Source of the DNA: Marinobacter sp. es.042
GTDB taxonomy: Bacteria; Pseudomonadota; Gammaproteobacteria; Pseudomonadales; Oleiphilaceae
Reading direction: 5' to 3'
Assembly (NCBI RefSeq): GCF_900188315.1
Contig: NZ_LT897781.1
Coordinates: 3,038,001 to 3,102,000 of the forward strand
Length of the DNA: 64,000 bases
Under the pieces are notes generated by a model, which was given only the letters and a program-made list of their open reading frames with translations, did no database searches and had not been told where the DNA came from. The position numbers were made by a program, and so were the translations under genes. Of the stretch, positions 56,794-64,000 are shown in pieces (positions within the stretch are counted from its first letter, which is position 1; each line of letters opens with the position of its first letter).

Positions 56794-56810
56794 AGAGTCA
56801 GCCCCGAACC

Positions 56811-57863
56811 TTAGAGGTCCGCCGGCACATAAGCGCGGGTATCCCAGATCTTGTAGGATTCCATGAACTCCTGCTGGCTTTCATAGACACGCTTGAAGTC
56901 GGCATCCTTGGAGGCTTCTTCTTCAAGAACTTCCTCGGTTACTTCCCTCAGCTTGAGCAGAACCTCGCGGGGAATCTGGTCGGCCTGAACGCCCTTGTCC
57001 TGGAACTCGGCCAGAACCTTGCCGTTCTTGTACTCACCCTCGGCCAGACCACGGGTGGTTGCCGCGGTGCAGGAAGCCTCAACCAGCGCCTTCTGGGCTT
57101 CGGTGGCACGTGCCCACTCGTCCTTGTTGATCAGCATGTACTGGGCTGTGAACTGCTGGTGCCAGCCCGGGAACAGGTTGTACTTGACCACTTGGTTAAA
57201 GCCGAGGATCTGGTCGATGGCGGGCATGGAGAATTCGGTGGCATCGATGGTGCCCTTTTCCAGCGCCTGGTAGAGCTCGCCGCCGGGCATCATGGTGACA
57301 GAGGCGCCCAGTTTCTCGAGAACCTTACCACCGAGGCCGGCGAAGCGGATCTTCAGGCCTTTGTAGTCTTCCAGTGTTTCGATGGGCTCGGAGTACCAGC
57401 CTGCTGTTTCGGGCCCAATGATGCCGCACAGCTGTGCGTGAACGTTGAATCCCTTGTTGGCATAGGTTTCCTGCAGCATCTCATGGCCGCCACCGAAGTA
57501 ATACCAGCCAATGTAGGCAGGGGGCTTCATGCCGAAGGGAACAGCGGCAAACAGGGGAATGGCAGGCACTTTACCCTGGTCGTAACCGATCCAGGTGTAC
57601 CCGGCGGAAACCTTGCCGTCTGAAACAGACTGCAGGATATCGAACGGCGGAACCAGCTTGCCGGGCTCATAAACACGGACCTGGATGCTGCCATCAGAAG
57701 CGGTAGTGAGGTTGTCTGCAACCCAGGCAGCGGGAGAACCGAGGCCAGGAAGGTTGGTTGCGAAGGCTACGGGCATTTTCCAGCGCAGATCGTCTGCGAA
57801 CGCGGAGCCCGTGGTAAGAGCGATCGCACCGGCCACACCGGTGAGAGCCTTGAGAAGTTTCAT
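56811..57863 (-). CDS. dctP: TRAP transporter periplasmic substrate-binding protein (DctP)
   Basis: A 350-residue periplasmic binding protein with signal peptide MKLLKALTGVAGAIALTTG, cut near SAFA-DDLRW. The TRAP hallmark is the substrate-binding Arg region LKIRFAGLGGKVLEKLG; further patterns are PGGELYQALEKGTIDATEF and WHQQFTAQYMLINKD. The ATG at 57863 follows AGGAGA; the open frame extends further upstream without a ribosome site. First gene of the sigma-54 operon. The context with bdhA and aacS suggests 3-hydroxybutyrate or a related short hydroxyacid as ligand (inference). Confidence 0.94.
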   Translation of the reverse strand: MKLLKALTGVAGAIALTTGSAFADDLRWKMPVAFATNLPGLGSPAAWVADNLTTASDGSIQVRVYEPGKLVPPFDILQSVSDGKVSAGYTWIGYDQGKVPAIPLFAAVPFGMKPPAYIGWYYFGGGHEMLQETYANKGFNVHAQLCGIIGPETAGWYSEPIETLEDYKGLKIRFAGLGGKVLEKLGASVTMMPGGELYQALEKGTIDATEFSMPAIDQILGFNQVVKYNLFPGWHQQFTAQYMLINKDEWARATEAQKALVEASCTAATTRGLAEGEYKNGKVLAEFQDKGVQADQIPREVLLKLREVTEEVLEEEASKDADFKRVYESQQEFMESYKIWDTRAYVPADL

Positions 57864-58190
57864 TGGCAAGTCTCCTAACTTTGTTGTTTTGTCTGGCCTG
57901 GCGGCTTTCAACCAAAAAGGCCTGAACTGAGTATAGTCAGAGAATGCAGGAACAGACGGACAGGGTGATGTTTGGGGTCCAACAGTTAGCGCCAGTCTTG
58001 TTCTGTGCATTGTTCTGACGTCCTGCGCCTCGGATATAGCAGACACTATGCCATCTTAATTTTATGCATATAATTCAGTTAGTTATAAAATACGGCCGGG
58101 GCCGGCACGGAGAAAAGTGTCCGGAATTTAGGACATCATTAGACGTCAGTCGTAAGGGATTGTACGGATGAGCAGACAGTCGTCCGGATT
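57864..58190 (-). other. 327-base control region of the TRAP / hydroxybutyrate operon
   Basis: Between the enhancer-binding protein gene and dctP. It holds one sigma-54 promoter and two enhancer-like dyads, listed separately, and a leader of about 160 bases. It also has a repeated GTTCTG (near 57999 and 58012) of unknown meaning. No gene is seen. Confidence 0.7.
58038..58053 (-). promoter_or_regulatory. Sigma-54 (-24/-12) promoter for dctP
   Basis: On the reverse strand, TGGCATAGTGTCTGCT: the essential GG and GC are exactly 10 bases apart and the match to TGGCAC-N5-TTGC is good. It lies 175 bases before the dctP start codon and downstream (in the direction of transcription) of two dyads that can serve as enhancers. 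Confidence 0.8.
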
Positions 58191-58198
58191 TCAGGACA
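58118..58198 (-). promoter_or_regulatory. Two enhancer-like dyads for the sigma-54 activator
   Basis: Site 1, 58118-58135: TGTCC-N8-GGACA. Site 2, 58181-58198: CGTCC-N8-GGACA, with the same 8-base centre composition (GGAATTTA versus GGATTTCA). Their centres are 63 bp apart, six helical turns. They lie about 65 and 128 bp upstream of the -24 element, typical of upstream activating sequences. Site 2 overlaps the stop codon of the activator gene. Confidence 0.75.
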
Positions 58199-59636
58199 AC
58201 TTGGCCAATTTCTCGTACAGAACAGATCGAGATATACCCAACAGCTTGGCAGCTCGGGTTCGGTTGCCACGGCTAGCCACCAGAGCCTCTTCGATGGCCT
58301 GGGCTTCTGCCTCAGCAAGAGTCTGGGACAACGGTCTAACCAGTTGCGGTGCGAGCGAAGACACAGGACGGCTCCCTCCGCGAGGCAATACCTTGAAAAT
58401 CGCATCGGCATCAAGCAAGCCACCTTCCTCGCCCATGGTCATTGCCCGCTCGAGCACGTTGCGCAACTCGCGGATGTTGCCCGGCCAGTCATAACTACCC
58501 AGGGCCGACACGCCCGCATCCGTGATTTCTCCACGCAACTCCAGACCCTCGCAGATCTCTTCAAGAAGCGCTTCGCAGAGCACACCAAGATCGGCCAGGC
58601 GATCCCTCAGAGGCGGGATGGGAATTTCCAATACATTGAGGCGGTAATAAAGATCCGAGCGGAAAGTACCTTCGGAGATCATGACCTCAAGATTTCTGCT
58701 GGTGGCGGCAATAACCCGAACATCCACCGAAACCACCTTGTTGGAGCCCAGCGGTTCAATCTCTCCCTCTTGCAAGGCCCGCAGCAGCTTGGCCTGAAGC
58801 GGCAACGGCATGTCACCGACTTCGTCGAGAAACAGGGTGCCACCGTTAGCCAGCTGAAACTTGCCTTCCCGGGTGCGGCGATCGGCACCGGTGTAGGCGC
58901 CGGGTGCGACGCCAAAGAACTCGGCCTCAAGGAGGTTGTCCGGAATGGCGGCCACGTTCACTCCCACGAACGGTTTCTCCGCACGTCCCGAGACCGTATG
59001 AATCGCCTGGGCGAGCACTTCCTTGCCGGTGCCTGTCTCACCAAGCAATAGCACCGGCATGTCGCGACCGGCCGCCAAACGCGCACGACGCTTGACCTCC
59101 AGCGCTGCCGGGCTGGCACCAACGAAATCACCGAGGCTGTAGCGAGTACCTCGTGCTTTTTTCGCCAACGCCTTGCGCGCGGCCGCCAGATCCTGGTGGA
59201 GCCGCCGGTATTTCGACACCAATGGCGTCAGGGGCTGAAGGTCGTCGTAAAGTACAAAGGCCACAGCACCGACGATTTTTCCGTTGTCGTCGTAGTACGG
59301 CAAGCGCGTTACCACCAACTGTTGCTGGTTGTGCTCCATGATGTCCAGCAGCAGGGGTTTACCGGTTTCAACCACTTCGGGCATTCGGGTGTGAGGGATC
59401 AGCTGGCGCACCGGTTTACCGATGATTGTGGACGGATCGCCCAGGCCAAGAAGATAGGAATAGCTGCTGTTAATCCAGGTAATCCGTGCATCGCAGTCCA
59501 CGGCGATGGCACCGGCGCTGGCTTCCTCGAACATGGGAAACAGGGCTTCGATCAGGTCTCTGGTCAGGCCACTTTTATTGTTGTCAGAAAACAGCTGTGT
59601 CATGTACCGCGCACCAACGGGTCGAATGTCATTCAT
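58191..59636 (-). CDS. Sigma-54-dependent enhancer-binding protein (PAS-AAA+-Fis), HbcR-like by context
   Basis: A 481-residue activator. It has a PAS domain (about residues 35-140), a coiled linker, and an AAA+ core with Walker A GETGTGKE, the sigma-54 contact loop GAYTGA (Tyr for the usual Phe), Walker B GGTLFLDEVGDM, and the R-finger region FRSDLYYRLNV. A Fis-type HTH closes the chain (NRTRAAKLLGISRSVLYEKL). The PAS domain could bind a ligand directly. It lies just upstream of the operon it most likely controls. In Pseudomonas a comparable activator with RpoN controls 3-hydroxybutyrate use, which fits. Confidence 0.93.
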   Translation of the reverse strand: MNDIRPVGARYMTQLFSDNNKSGLTRDLIEALFPMFEEASAGAIAVDCDARITWINSSYSYLLGLGDPSTIIGKPVRQLIPHTRMPEVVETGKPLLLDIMEHNQQQLVVTRLPYYDDNGKIVGAVAFVLYDDLQPLTPLVSKYRRLHQDLAAARKALAKKARGTRYSLGDFVGASPAALEVKRRARLAAGRDMPVLLLGETGTGKEVLAQAIHTVSGRAEKPFVGVNVAAIPDNLLEAEFFGVAPGAYTGADRRTREGKFQLANGGTLFLDEVGDMPLPLQAKLLRALQEGEIEPLGSNKVVSVDVRVIAATSRNLEVMISEGTFRSDLYYRLNVLEIPIPPLRDRLADLGVLCEALLEEICEGLELRGEITDAGVSALGSYDWPGNIRELRNVLERAMTMGEEGGLLDADAIFKVLPRGGSRPVSSLAPQLVRPLSQTLAEAEAQAIEEALVASRGNRTRAAKLLGISRSVLYEKLAKLS

Positions 59637-59649
59637 CTGGATAACCCTC

Positions 59650-59734
59650 GCACCCGACAGACCGGGTGCAGTGACGGAAGTATATGGGGCCCCCGGACCG
59701 GGGGCAAACGAAGCCGGCCCCGCAACGGGCCGGC
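59650..59734. repeat. Cluster of three GC-rich hairpins
   Basis: GCACCCG-N6-CGGGTGC (59650-59669), GCCCCCGG-A-CCGGGGGC (59689-59705) and GCCGGCCC-N6-GGGCCGGC (59713-59734). They occupy the divergent region between the activator gene and the esterase gene, where promoters are expected. No T runs. They would be in the 5' leader of one or both transcripts. Confidence 0.65.
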
Positions 59735-59822
59735 GTGTATCACACTCATTCCGGCATCCATCAATATCAGTCCATCGTAACTTTGGTGTGAAACCTCAAT
59801 TCGCTTGAAAAAGGAGAGCCCA

Positions 59823-60734
59823 GTGCCCGGTTACCGAACAGGGGGCAGACGGGGTGGGTTGGTCGGCGTGATTGGCAGCCTGCTGTTGCTGGCCGGATGT
59901 GCGACCCACCACAATGGACCAGAGAACGCGGCCTTGCCGGGAGAACAATCCTTTCAGTTAGAGCGCAATTTACAGTTCTCCCCCGATAACTGGCCACAAC
60001 GACTGTTCGCCGACCTTTACCTGCCCGAGAACAGGGCCTCAGAGCATCGCCATCCGGTGGTCCTGATGGTTCACGGGGGTGGCTGGCAACGACGGTCCCG
60101 TGAAGACATGGCCTGGATCGCGGAAGAAGTGGCCAGCCACGGTTTCGCGGTGCTGAACATCGACTACCGGTTTGCACCGGAATACACCTTCCCGGCGCAG
60201 CTGCATGATCTCCAGCTCGCCCGACAGTGGTTGAACGAGCATGCCGACAAATACCGCCTCGACCACAAGCAAGTCAGCGGTTTCGGGTTTTCATCCGGCG
60301 CCCATCTGATTGCCCTGCTGGCCCTGGTGGCAAGCTCCGACAGCGAGCTGAACCAGCCCTACGGCGGGCCGGAGTCCCGGCTGCACGCTGTTGTCGCCGG
60401 CGGCTTGCCGTCTGACCTCATGGCGTTCGGTTCAGGCAAGCTGATCCGACAGTTCCTCGGTGGCGAGCAGCAGGAGATGCCGGACACCTATCGCAGTGCC
60501 TCACCGATCAGTCACGTGACGGCCAACGCACCGCCCTTTTTCCTGTTTCACGGCGCCGTGGACATGCTTGTGCCCTTCAGCCAGGCCGAACGTTTCCGGG
60601 ACGCTCTCGCAAGTCATCAGGTATACAGCGAACTCTATGAAATGCATCTGCGAGGACATGTCACCAGCTTTCTCACAGCCGGCGATGCGGTTGACGAGGC
60701 AATTGCATTCCTCGACCGAGAGAAAGGTAACTGA
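59823..60734 (+). CDS. Lipoprotein alpha/beta hydrolase (esterase, HSL/BD-FAE-like)
   Basis: A 303-residue envelope lipoprotein esterase. Lipobox LLAGC; the oxyanion motif is HGGGW, the nucleophile in GFSSGAH, the Asp in GAVDMLVP, and the His in LRGHVTSF. The start is GTG at 59823 because AGGAG lies 6 bases upstream; a TTG six codons earlier is part of that ribosome site. The family cleaves short acyl esters. Convergent with the DUF6164 gene (11-base gap). Confidence 0.88.
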   Translation: MPGYRTGGRRGGLVGVIGSLLLLAGCATHHNGPENAALPGEQSFQLERNLQFSPDNWPQRLFADLYLPENRASEHRHPVVLMVHGGGWQRRSREDMAWIAEEVASHGFAVLNIDYRFAPEYTFPAQLHDLQLARQWLNEHADKYRLDHKQVSGFGFSSGAHLIALLALVASSDSELNQPYGGPESRLHAVVAGGLPSDLMAFGSGKLIRQFLGGEQQEMPDTYRSASPISHVTANAPPFFLFHGAVDMLVPFSQAERFRDALASHQVYSELYEMHLRGHVTSFLTAGDAVDEAIAFLDREKGN

Positions 60735-60745
60735 TTGCCGGGTCG

Positions 60746-61108
60746 CTATCCGATCCGGATAAACGGCAGCAGGCTCAGGCCCATGATTACCAGAATGGCA
60801 ATGCAGGCCGCCAGAGTCCGGACTGGCCTTTGCCTGAGCATGAACCAGAAACCGCCGGATTCTCCCCGGGCCAGATGCTCCTCGTAGGCCTGTCGCTGGG
60901 TTTCATAGCGTTGCCTTTGATACTCATCCAGCAGCGCCCTGGCCCTGGCCGCCTCATCGTCGTCGTGCACCCAGAAACCGCCCATGCTGATGCCCCAGCG
61001 GCTTGGTGGCGTCTCGTAATAGGCTACCTCATGGGAATCAAACAGGGCCCGGATTTCCTCGGCCTCGTCATCGGGTACATGGCGCAGGTTCATCAGATGG
61101 TGGGGCAT
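60746..61108 (-). CDS. DUF6164 family membrane-anchored protein
   Basis: A 120-residue protein. The N-terminal soluble domain (MNLRHVPDDEAEEIRALFDSH; YYETPPSRWGISMGGFWV) matches my memory of DUF6164, followed by a charged helix and one C-terminal membrane helix (LAACIAILVIMGLSLLPFI). Function unknown. Stands alone. Confidence 0.8.
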   Translation of the reverse strand: MPHHLMNLRHVPDDEAEEIRALFDSHEVAYYETPPSRWGISMGGFWVHDDDEAARARALLDEYQRQRYETQRQAYEEHLARGESGGFWFMLRQRPVRTLAACIAILVIMGLSLLPFIRIG

Positions 61109-61205
61109 GGACTCTCGTTGTCTGGTATCAGGTGCGGGTATCCCTATATCCTAGCACTAAAGCCCGACGGGGCCCGACAGCCCGAATTCGACACCGGAAC
61201 CGTGA

Positions 61206-62615
61206 ATGACCGACAACCCACTCCGATTGTTGCTGGAGTTTGACAGCCAGGCGCAACGGGACAGATCACAGCCGCCTACCTTCCTGCATCGACGGGACCG
61301 CAAGTTCGCTCTCGTCTGCCAAAAGCAGGGCGAGACCCCGAACGCGGCCCGCTGGCTCGCCCACCTGAACCGCCTCAGCGGTCCCCGGACAACCCCGACA
61401 TCCGCGAATCGGACGCTGGCATCGTGGCGCCGGATCAACGGTGGTTTTGCAGTGTCAGGCGCGGTCGCGGGCACGCTGGCGATGGCCGGGCTGCTGGTCT
61501 ATGACGGCGGCCAGCGCATCAACATAACGGTTTTCCTGGCGTTCGTGTTGCTGCACCTGATATTTGCCCTGTTCACCACCGTGCAAGCCATGGCCGGATG
61601 GCAGCCCTGGCGCTGGTTGGCGCACCGGTTGGGGGTCAACCCGGGAGATGGCGCCTTCACCAGGCTTCAGCCTGTCCTGATGGCCAGAGCAGCTCACCTG
61701 GGCGGCATTGCGTTCGCCATCGCAGGGCTGTTTACCTTGCTGGCCATGGTCGTCTTGCAGGACCTCGCCTTCGGCTGGAGCACCACGCTGGATACTGCCG
61801 CCACCAGCTATCACGGATTGGTAAATGCCATTGCGATGCCCTGGGCCTGGCTCTGGCCTGCCGCGGCCCCGGATCTAGCGCTGGTCGAGGCAACGCGTTT
61901 TTTCCGGGCCGGTGACCCAACGGCAAGTCCTGACCCGGCCCTCTGGGGCCTTTGGTGGCCGTTTGTGGCCATGATGTGGTCGACCTGGGTTCTTCTGCCA
62001 AGGGTAATTCTCTGGGCTTGTGCGTCCGTGCAGGCCCGGCAAAAAGCCCGGCGCCTGCTCACCAGCCATCCGGCCATGCACGCCCTGCTGTATCGCATGG
62101 AAACACCCGCCCTGGACACTGGCAACAGCCATCATGATGCCGACGATCTGCCGGACACCGACACTCGAGGCAACCTGCTACCACTGCCCGACAGCGACAT
62201 TCTGTTGTGTTGGGCCGGCGCCGGTGAACCGGAATTACCTGAGTCGCTTCGGTCAGGCAAGCAGCTCGTGCTTGAGGCCGGCGGCAGCGCCAGCCTTTCG
62301 GACGATGATCAGGCCCTGCACCGGATCGCCGAGCATCTGAAAAACCGCGCCAAGGCAGTCATCCTGCTGGTTCGCTGCTGGCAACCCCCTACCGGCGAGC
62401 TTCAGGACTTCCTGGCGGCCGCCCGGGACATCTGGCCCGACGACGCCAGGGTCGCGCTGGTGCCACTGGCCACGGACAGCAATCAGAAACCCGATGCCCA
62501 CCAGATCCAGCCCTGGCTGCGATTTGCCGAAAGGGTGGGCAGCGAGTTCGTCCAGGTGTCTCTGCCCCCGCTCCTGATGCGGGATCCCTACACAGCCATA
62601 GGGGACGGGTCATGA
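61206..62615 (+). CDS. DUF2868 family membrane protein
   Basis: A 469-residue protein with four predicted membrane helices (about 79-100, 107-130, 160-185, 245-270) and a soluble C-terminal domain (about 310-469). DUF2868 is nearly always encoded immediately before a DUF3482 GTPase, as here, where stop and start overlap (ATGA). The pair is of unknown function; a membrane GTPase partner is inferred. Possible role: recruiting the GTPase to the membrane. Confidence 0.88.
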   Translation: MTDNPLRLLLEFDSQAQRDRSQPPTFLHRRDRKFALVCQKQGETPNAARWLAHLNRLSGPRTTPTSANRTLASWRRINGGFAVSGAVAGTLAMAGLLVYDGGQRINITVFLAFVLLHLIFALFTTVQAMAGWQPWRWLAHRLGVNPGDGAFTRLQPVLMARAAHLGGIAFAIAGLFTLLAMVVLQDLAFGWSTTLDTAATSYHGLVNAIAMPWAWLWPAAAPDLALVEATRFFRAGDPTASPDPALWGLWWPFVAMMWSTWVLLPRVILWACASVQARQKARRLLTSHPAMHALLYRMETPALDTGNSHHDADDLPDTDTRGNLLPLPDSDILLCWAGAGEPELPESLRSGKQLVLEAGGSASLSDDDQALHRIAEHLKNRAKAVILLVRCWQPPTGELQDFLAAARDIWPDDARVALVPLATDSNQKPDAHQIQPWLRFAERVGSEFVQVSLPPLLMRDPYTAIGDGS

Positions 62616-64000
62616 CTCAGATACCCACGTTTGCGGTCGTCGGACACCCGAACAAAGGTAAATCCAGCGTAGTGGCGACCCTGTCCCAGAACGATGCCAT
62701 TGCCATTGCCCTGGAACCCGGCACCACGCGCAGGCATCAGGCTTACCCGCTGAAGGTGGACGGCCAGATCCTCTACACTCTGGTCGACACGCCCGGATTC
62801 CAGCGGCCGAGACGGGTAATGGAGTGGCTGGAAGCCCACAGTGTCTCCGCCTCGGATCATGCAGACACCGTCAAAGCCTTTGTGGCACAGCATGAGGGGG
62901 ACGGCCGATTCACCGATGAATGTGAGCTTCTCAGACCGCTGATTGAGGGCGCCGGGATCATCTACGTGGTGGACGGCTCGGTGCCCTACAGCGCAGAGCA
63001 CGAGGCAGAAATGACCATCCTGCGCTGGACTGGCCGCCCGAGCCTGGCCCTGATCAACAGCATCGGTGCCGACGACTACAGTGATACCTGGCAGGCCGCG
63101 TTGGGCCAGTTCTTTCAGGTTGTTCGCCGTTTCGACGCTGTTCGCGCTACTTTTGAGCAACATCTGAGCCTCCTACGGGCTTTCGGACAGCTGGAGTCTG
63201 ACTGGGAAGTGCCTCTGGAGCAGGCCACCCACTACCTGTCCGGCCAGCGCCAGCAGCGCCGGCAACTGGCCGCAGTACTGATCGCCAGGGCGCTGGAGGA
63301 CATGATGTCCTACCAGGAGAAACGTACCCTCACCGCCGGCCAGGCAGCCGAAACCAGCGACGGCCCTCTGGCCAAACAGCTGAGGGAGCACTGGTATCGC
63401 CACCAGCGCAAGCGTGAACAGACCCTGCGCGTGGATATCGAGCACCTGTACCAACACCAGCGCATCCGCCGCCAGGAAGCCGAACTCGAGTGGCACAGTG
63501 AACATGATCTTTTCTCGGAAGACAGCCGCAAAGCCTGGGCCGTCAGCAAACGCTACCTGGCCACCGCCGGCTTCGGCGCGGGCGCCGTCAGTGGCGCCGG
63601 AATCGACGCGCTGACTTTCGGCTCATCCCTTGGAACCGGTGCTCTGGTGGGCGGTTTGATCGGTGCTGCCGGCAGTTATTTTTACGGAGACCGGCTGGCC
63701 CTGCCGGCCCTGAACATCGGCGTGCTCCGGGACGGATTGAAAACGGCTACCTTCGGACCTGTACAGGACAGCCAGTTCGGCTATGTTGTATTGGGACGGG
63801 CAGTGGATCATTGGTGGCATATCTCCCATCGAAATCACGCTGGCCGCGACCTGCTGGACCTTGAGCCAGCAGACCATCACTGGCTCGAGCGACTTGAAAA
63901 ATCGAGCCGGCAGGAGATTCAGAAAGCCTACGACAAGTGCCGGAAAAGGCGCCCCCTGGATGACCGCCAGCGGGAAAGATTCGCCATTTCGATCGAAAAG
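62612..64000 (+). CDS. DUF3482 GTPase (3' end outside window)
   Basis: Visible length 463 residues, no stop before the window edge. The N-terminal G domain has G1 GHPNKGKSS (residues 11-19), a G2 Thr in EPGTTR, and G3 DTPG (59-62). The usual G4 NKxD is replaced by LINSIGADD, so guanine specificity may rest on other contacts. A glycine-rich membrane-inserting stretch appears about residue 325-360 (FGAGAVSGAGIDALTFGSSLGTGALVGGLIGA). The gene overlaps the DUF2868 gene by 4 bases and the two are surely co-translated. Confidence 0.9.
   Translation, partial: MTQIPTFAVVGHPNKGKSSVVATLSQNDAIAIALEPGTTRRHQAYPLKVDGQILYTLVDTPGFQRPRRVMEWLEAHSVSASDHADTVKAFVAQHEGDGRFTDECELLRPLIEGAGIIYVVDGSVPYSAEHEAEMTILRWTGRPSLALINSIGADDYSDTWQAALGQFFQVVRRFDAVRATFEQHLSLLRAFGQLESDWEVPLEQATHYLSGQRQQRRQLAAVLIARALEDMMSYQEKRTLTAGQAAETSDGPLAKQLREHWYRHQRKREQTLRVDIEHLYQHQRIRRQEAELEWHSEHDLFSEDSRKAWAVSKRYLATAGFGAGAVSGAGIDALTFGSSLGTGALVGGLIGAAGSYFYGDRLALPALNIGVLRDGLKTATFGPVQDSQFGYVVLGRAVDHWWHISHRNHAGRDLLDLEPADHHWLERLEKSSRQEIQKAYDKCRKRRPLDDRQRERFAISIEK

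Overview
The window looks like a piece of the chromosome of a marine gammaproteobacterium, most likely Marinobacter or a close relative. This rests on the gene mix (monomeric NADP-isocitrate dehydrogenase, a TVP38-flavoprotein fusion, NosR, QueE/QueC, TRAP transport with 3-hydroxybutyrate metabolism), the moderately high GC content, and general familiarity with these protein families; no database search was possible. About 60 protein genes, one tRNA-Gly(CCC), one clear riboswitch and several strong regulatory sites can be supported. Both outermost genes are cut by the window edges.

Layout. 1-5.7 kb: a truncated radical SAM gene coupled to a membrane/flavoprotein fusion, an EthD-like protein, an ADP-ribosylglycohydrolase-fold protein with altered active-site motifs, and a second TVP38 protein. 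5.8-9.9 kb: a ferric-iron ABC importer split over both strands, with a Fur-box-like site. 10-14.6 kb: LpxH-like phosphoesterase, PEBP protein, ankyrin protein, spermidine-synthase-like protein, a 58-residue ORF, a LOG protein and a YghU-type GST. 14.7-19.2 kb: a nosR-like gene broken by one in-frame TAA and not followed by nosZ, a TetR regulator preceded by three matching dyads, a type II NADH dehydrogenase and tRNA-Gly. 19.2-26.5 kb: envelope and ion genes, namely a K+/H+ antiporter, two L,D-transpeptidases, an Lpp/OprI-like lipoprotein, an NfeD-slipin pair, and a TMEM165/MneA manganese exporter under a yybP-ykoY Mn2+ riboswitch. 26.5-30 kb: MarR with a DHA2 exporter, and another MFS protein. 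30-37.3 kb: a BrxR/CapW-like WYL regulator, an ExeM-type nuclease, an alpha/beta hydrolase, an AraC regulator, queC-queE and a DEDD exonuclease. 37.3-38.1 kb: a long non-coding stretch with an attenuator-like leader ahead of an unknown 90-residue protein. 38.1-47.3 kb: a single-domain response regulator, a membrane protein, a large hybrid kinase (7TMR-DISM/PAS/HK/REC/REC/Hpt), small unknown genes, a class C beta-lactamase-like hydrolase and a PAS-GGDEF protein. 47.4-51.5 kb: YbaK, an antiporter and monomeric IDH. 51.9-59.6 kb: a complete catabolic unit. 59.8-64 kb: a lipoprotein esterase, DUF6164, and the DUF2868/DUF3482 membrane-GTPase pair.

The best-integrated system lies at 51.9-59.6 kb. 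A PAS-AAA+-Fis enhancer-binding protein is followed by two dyads (TGTCC-N8-GGACA type, centres 63 bp apart), a -24/-12 sigma-54 promoter, and then dctP-dctQ-dctM (TRAP importer), bdhA-like 3-hydroxybutyrate dehydrogenase and acetoacetyl-CoA synthetase. Read together, this is import of a 3-hydroxyacid, oxidation to acetoacetate and activation to acetoacetyl-CoA, switched on by RpoN. The most puzzling unexplained structure is the 37.5-37.8 kb leader, where a possible promoter, a 29-codon ORF, mutually exclusive stems and an intrinsic terminator precede a gene of unknown function. I saw no CRISPR array, insertion sequence, prophage or defence island.
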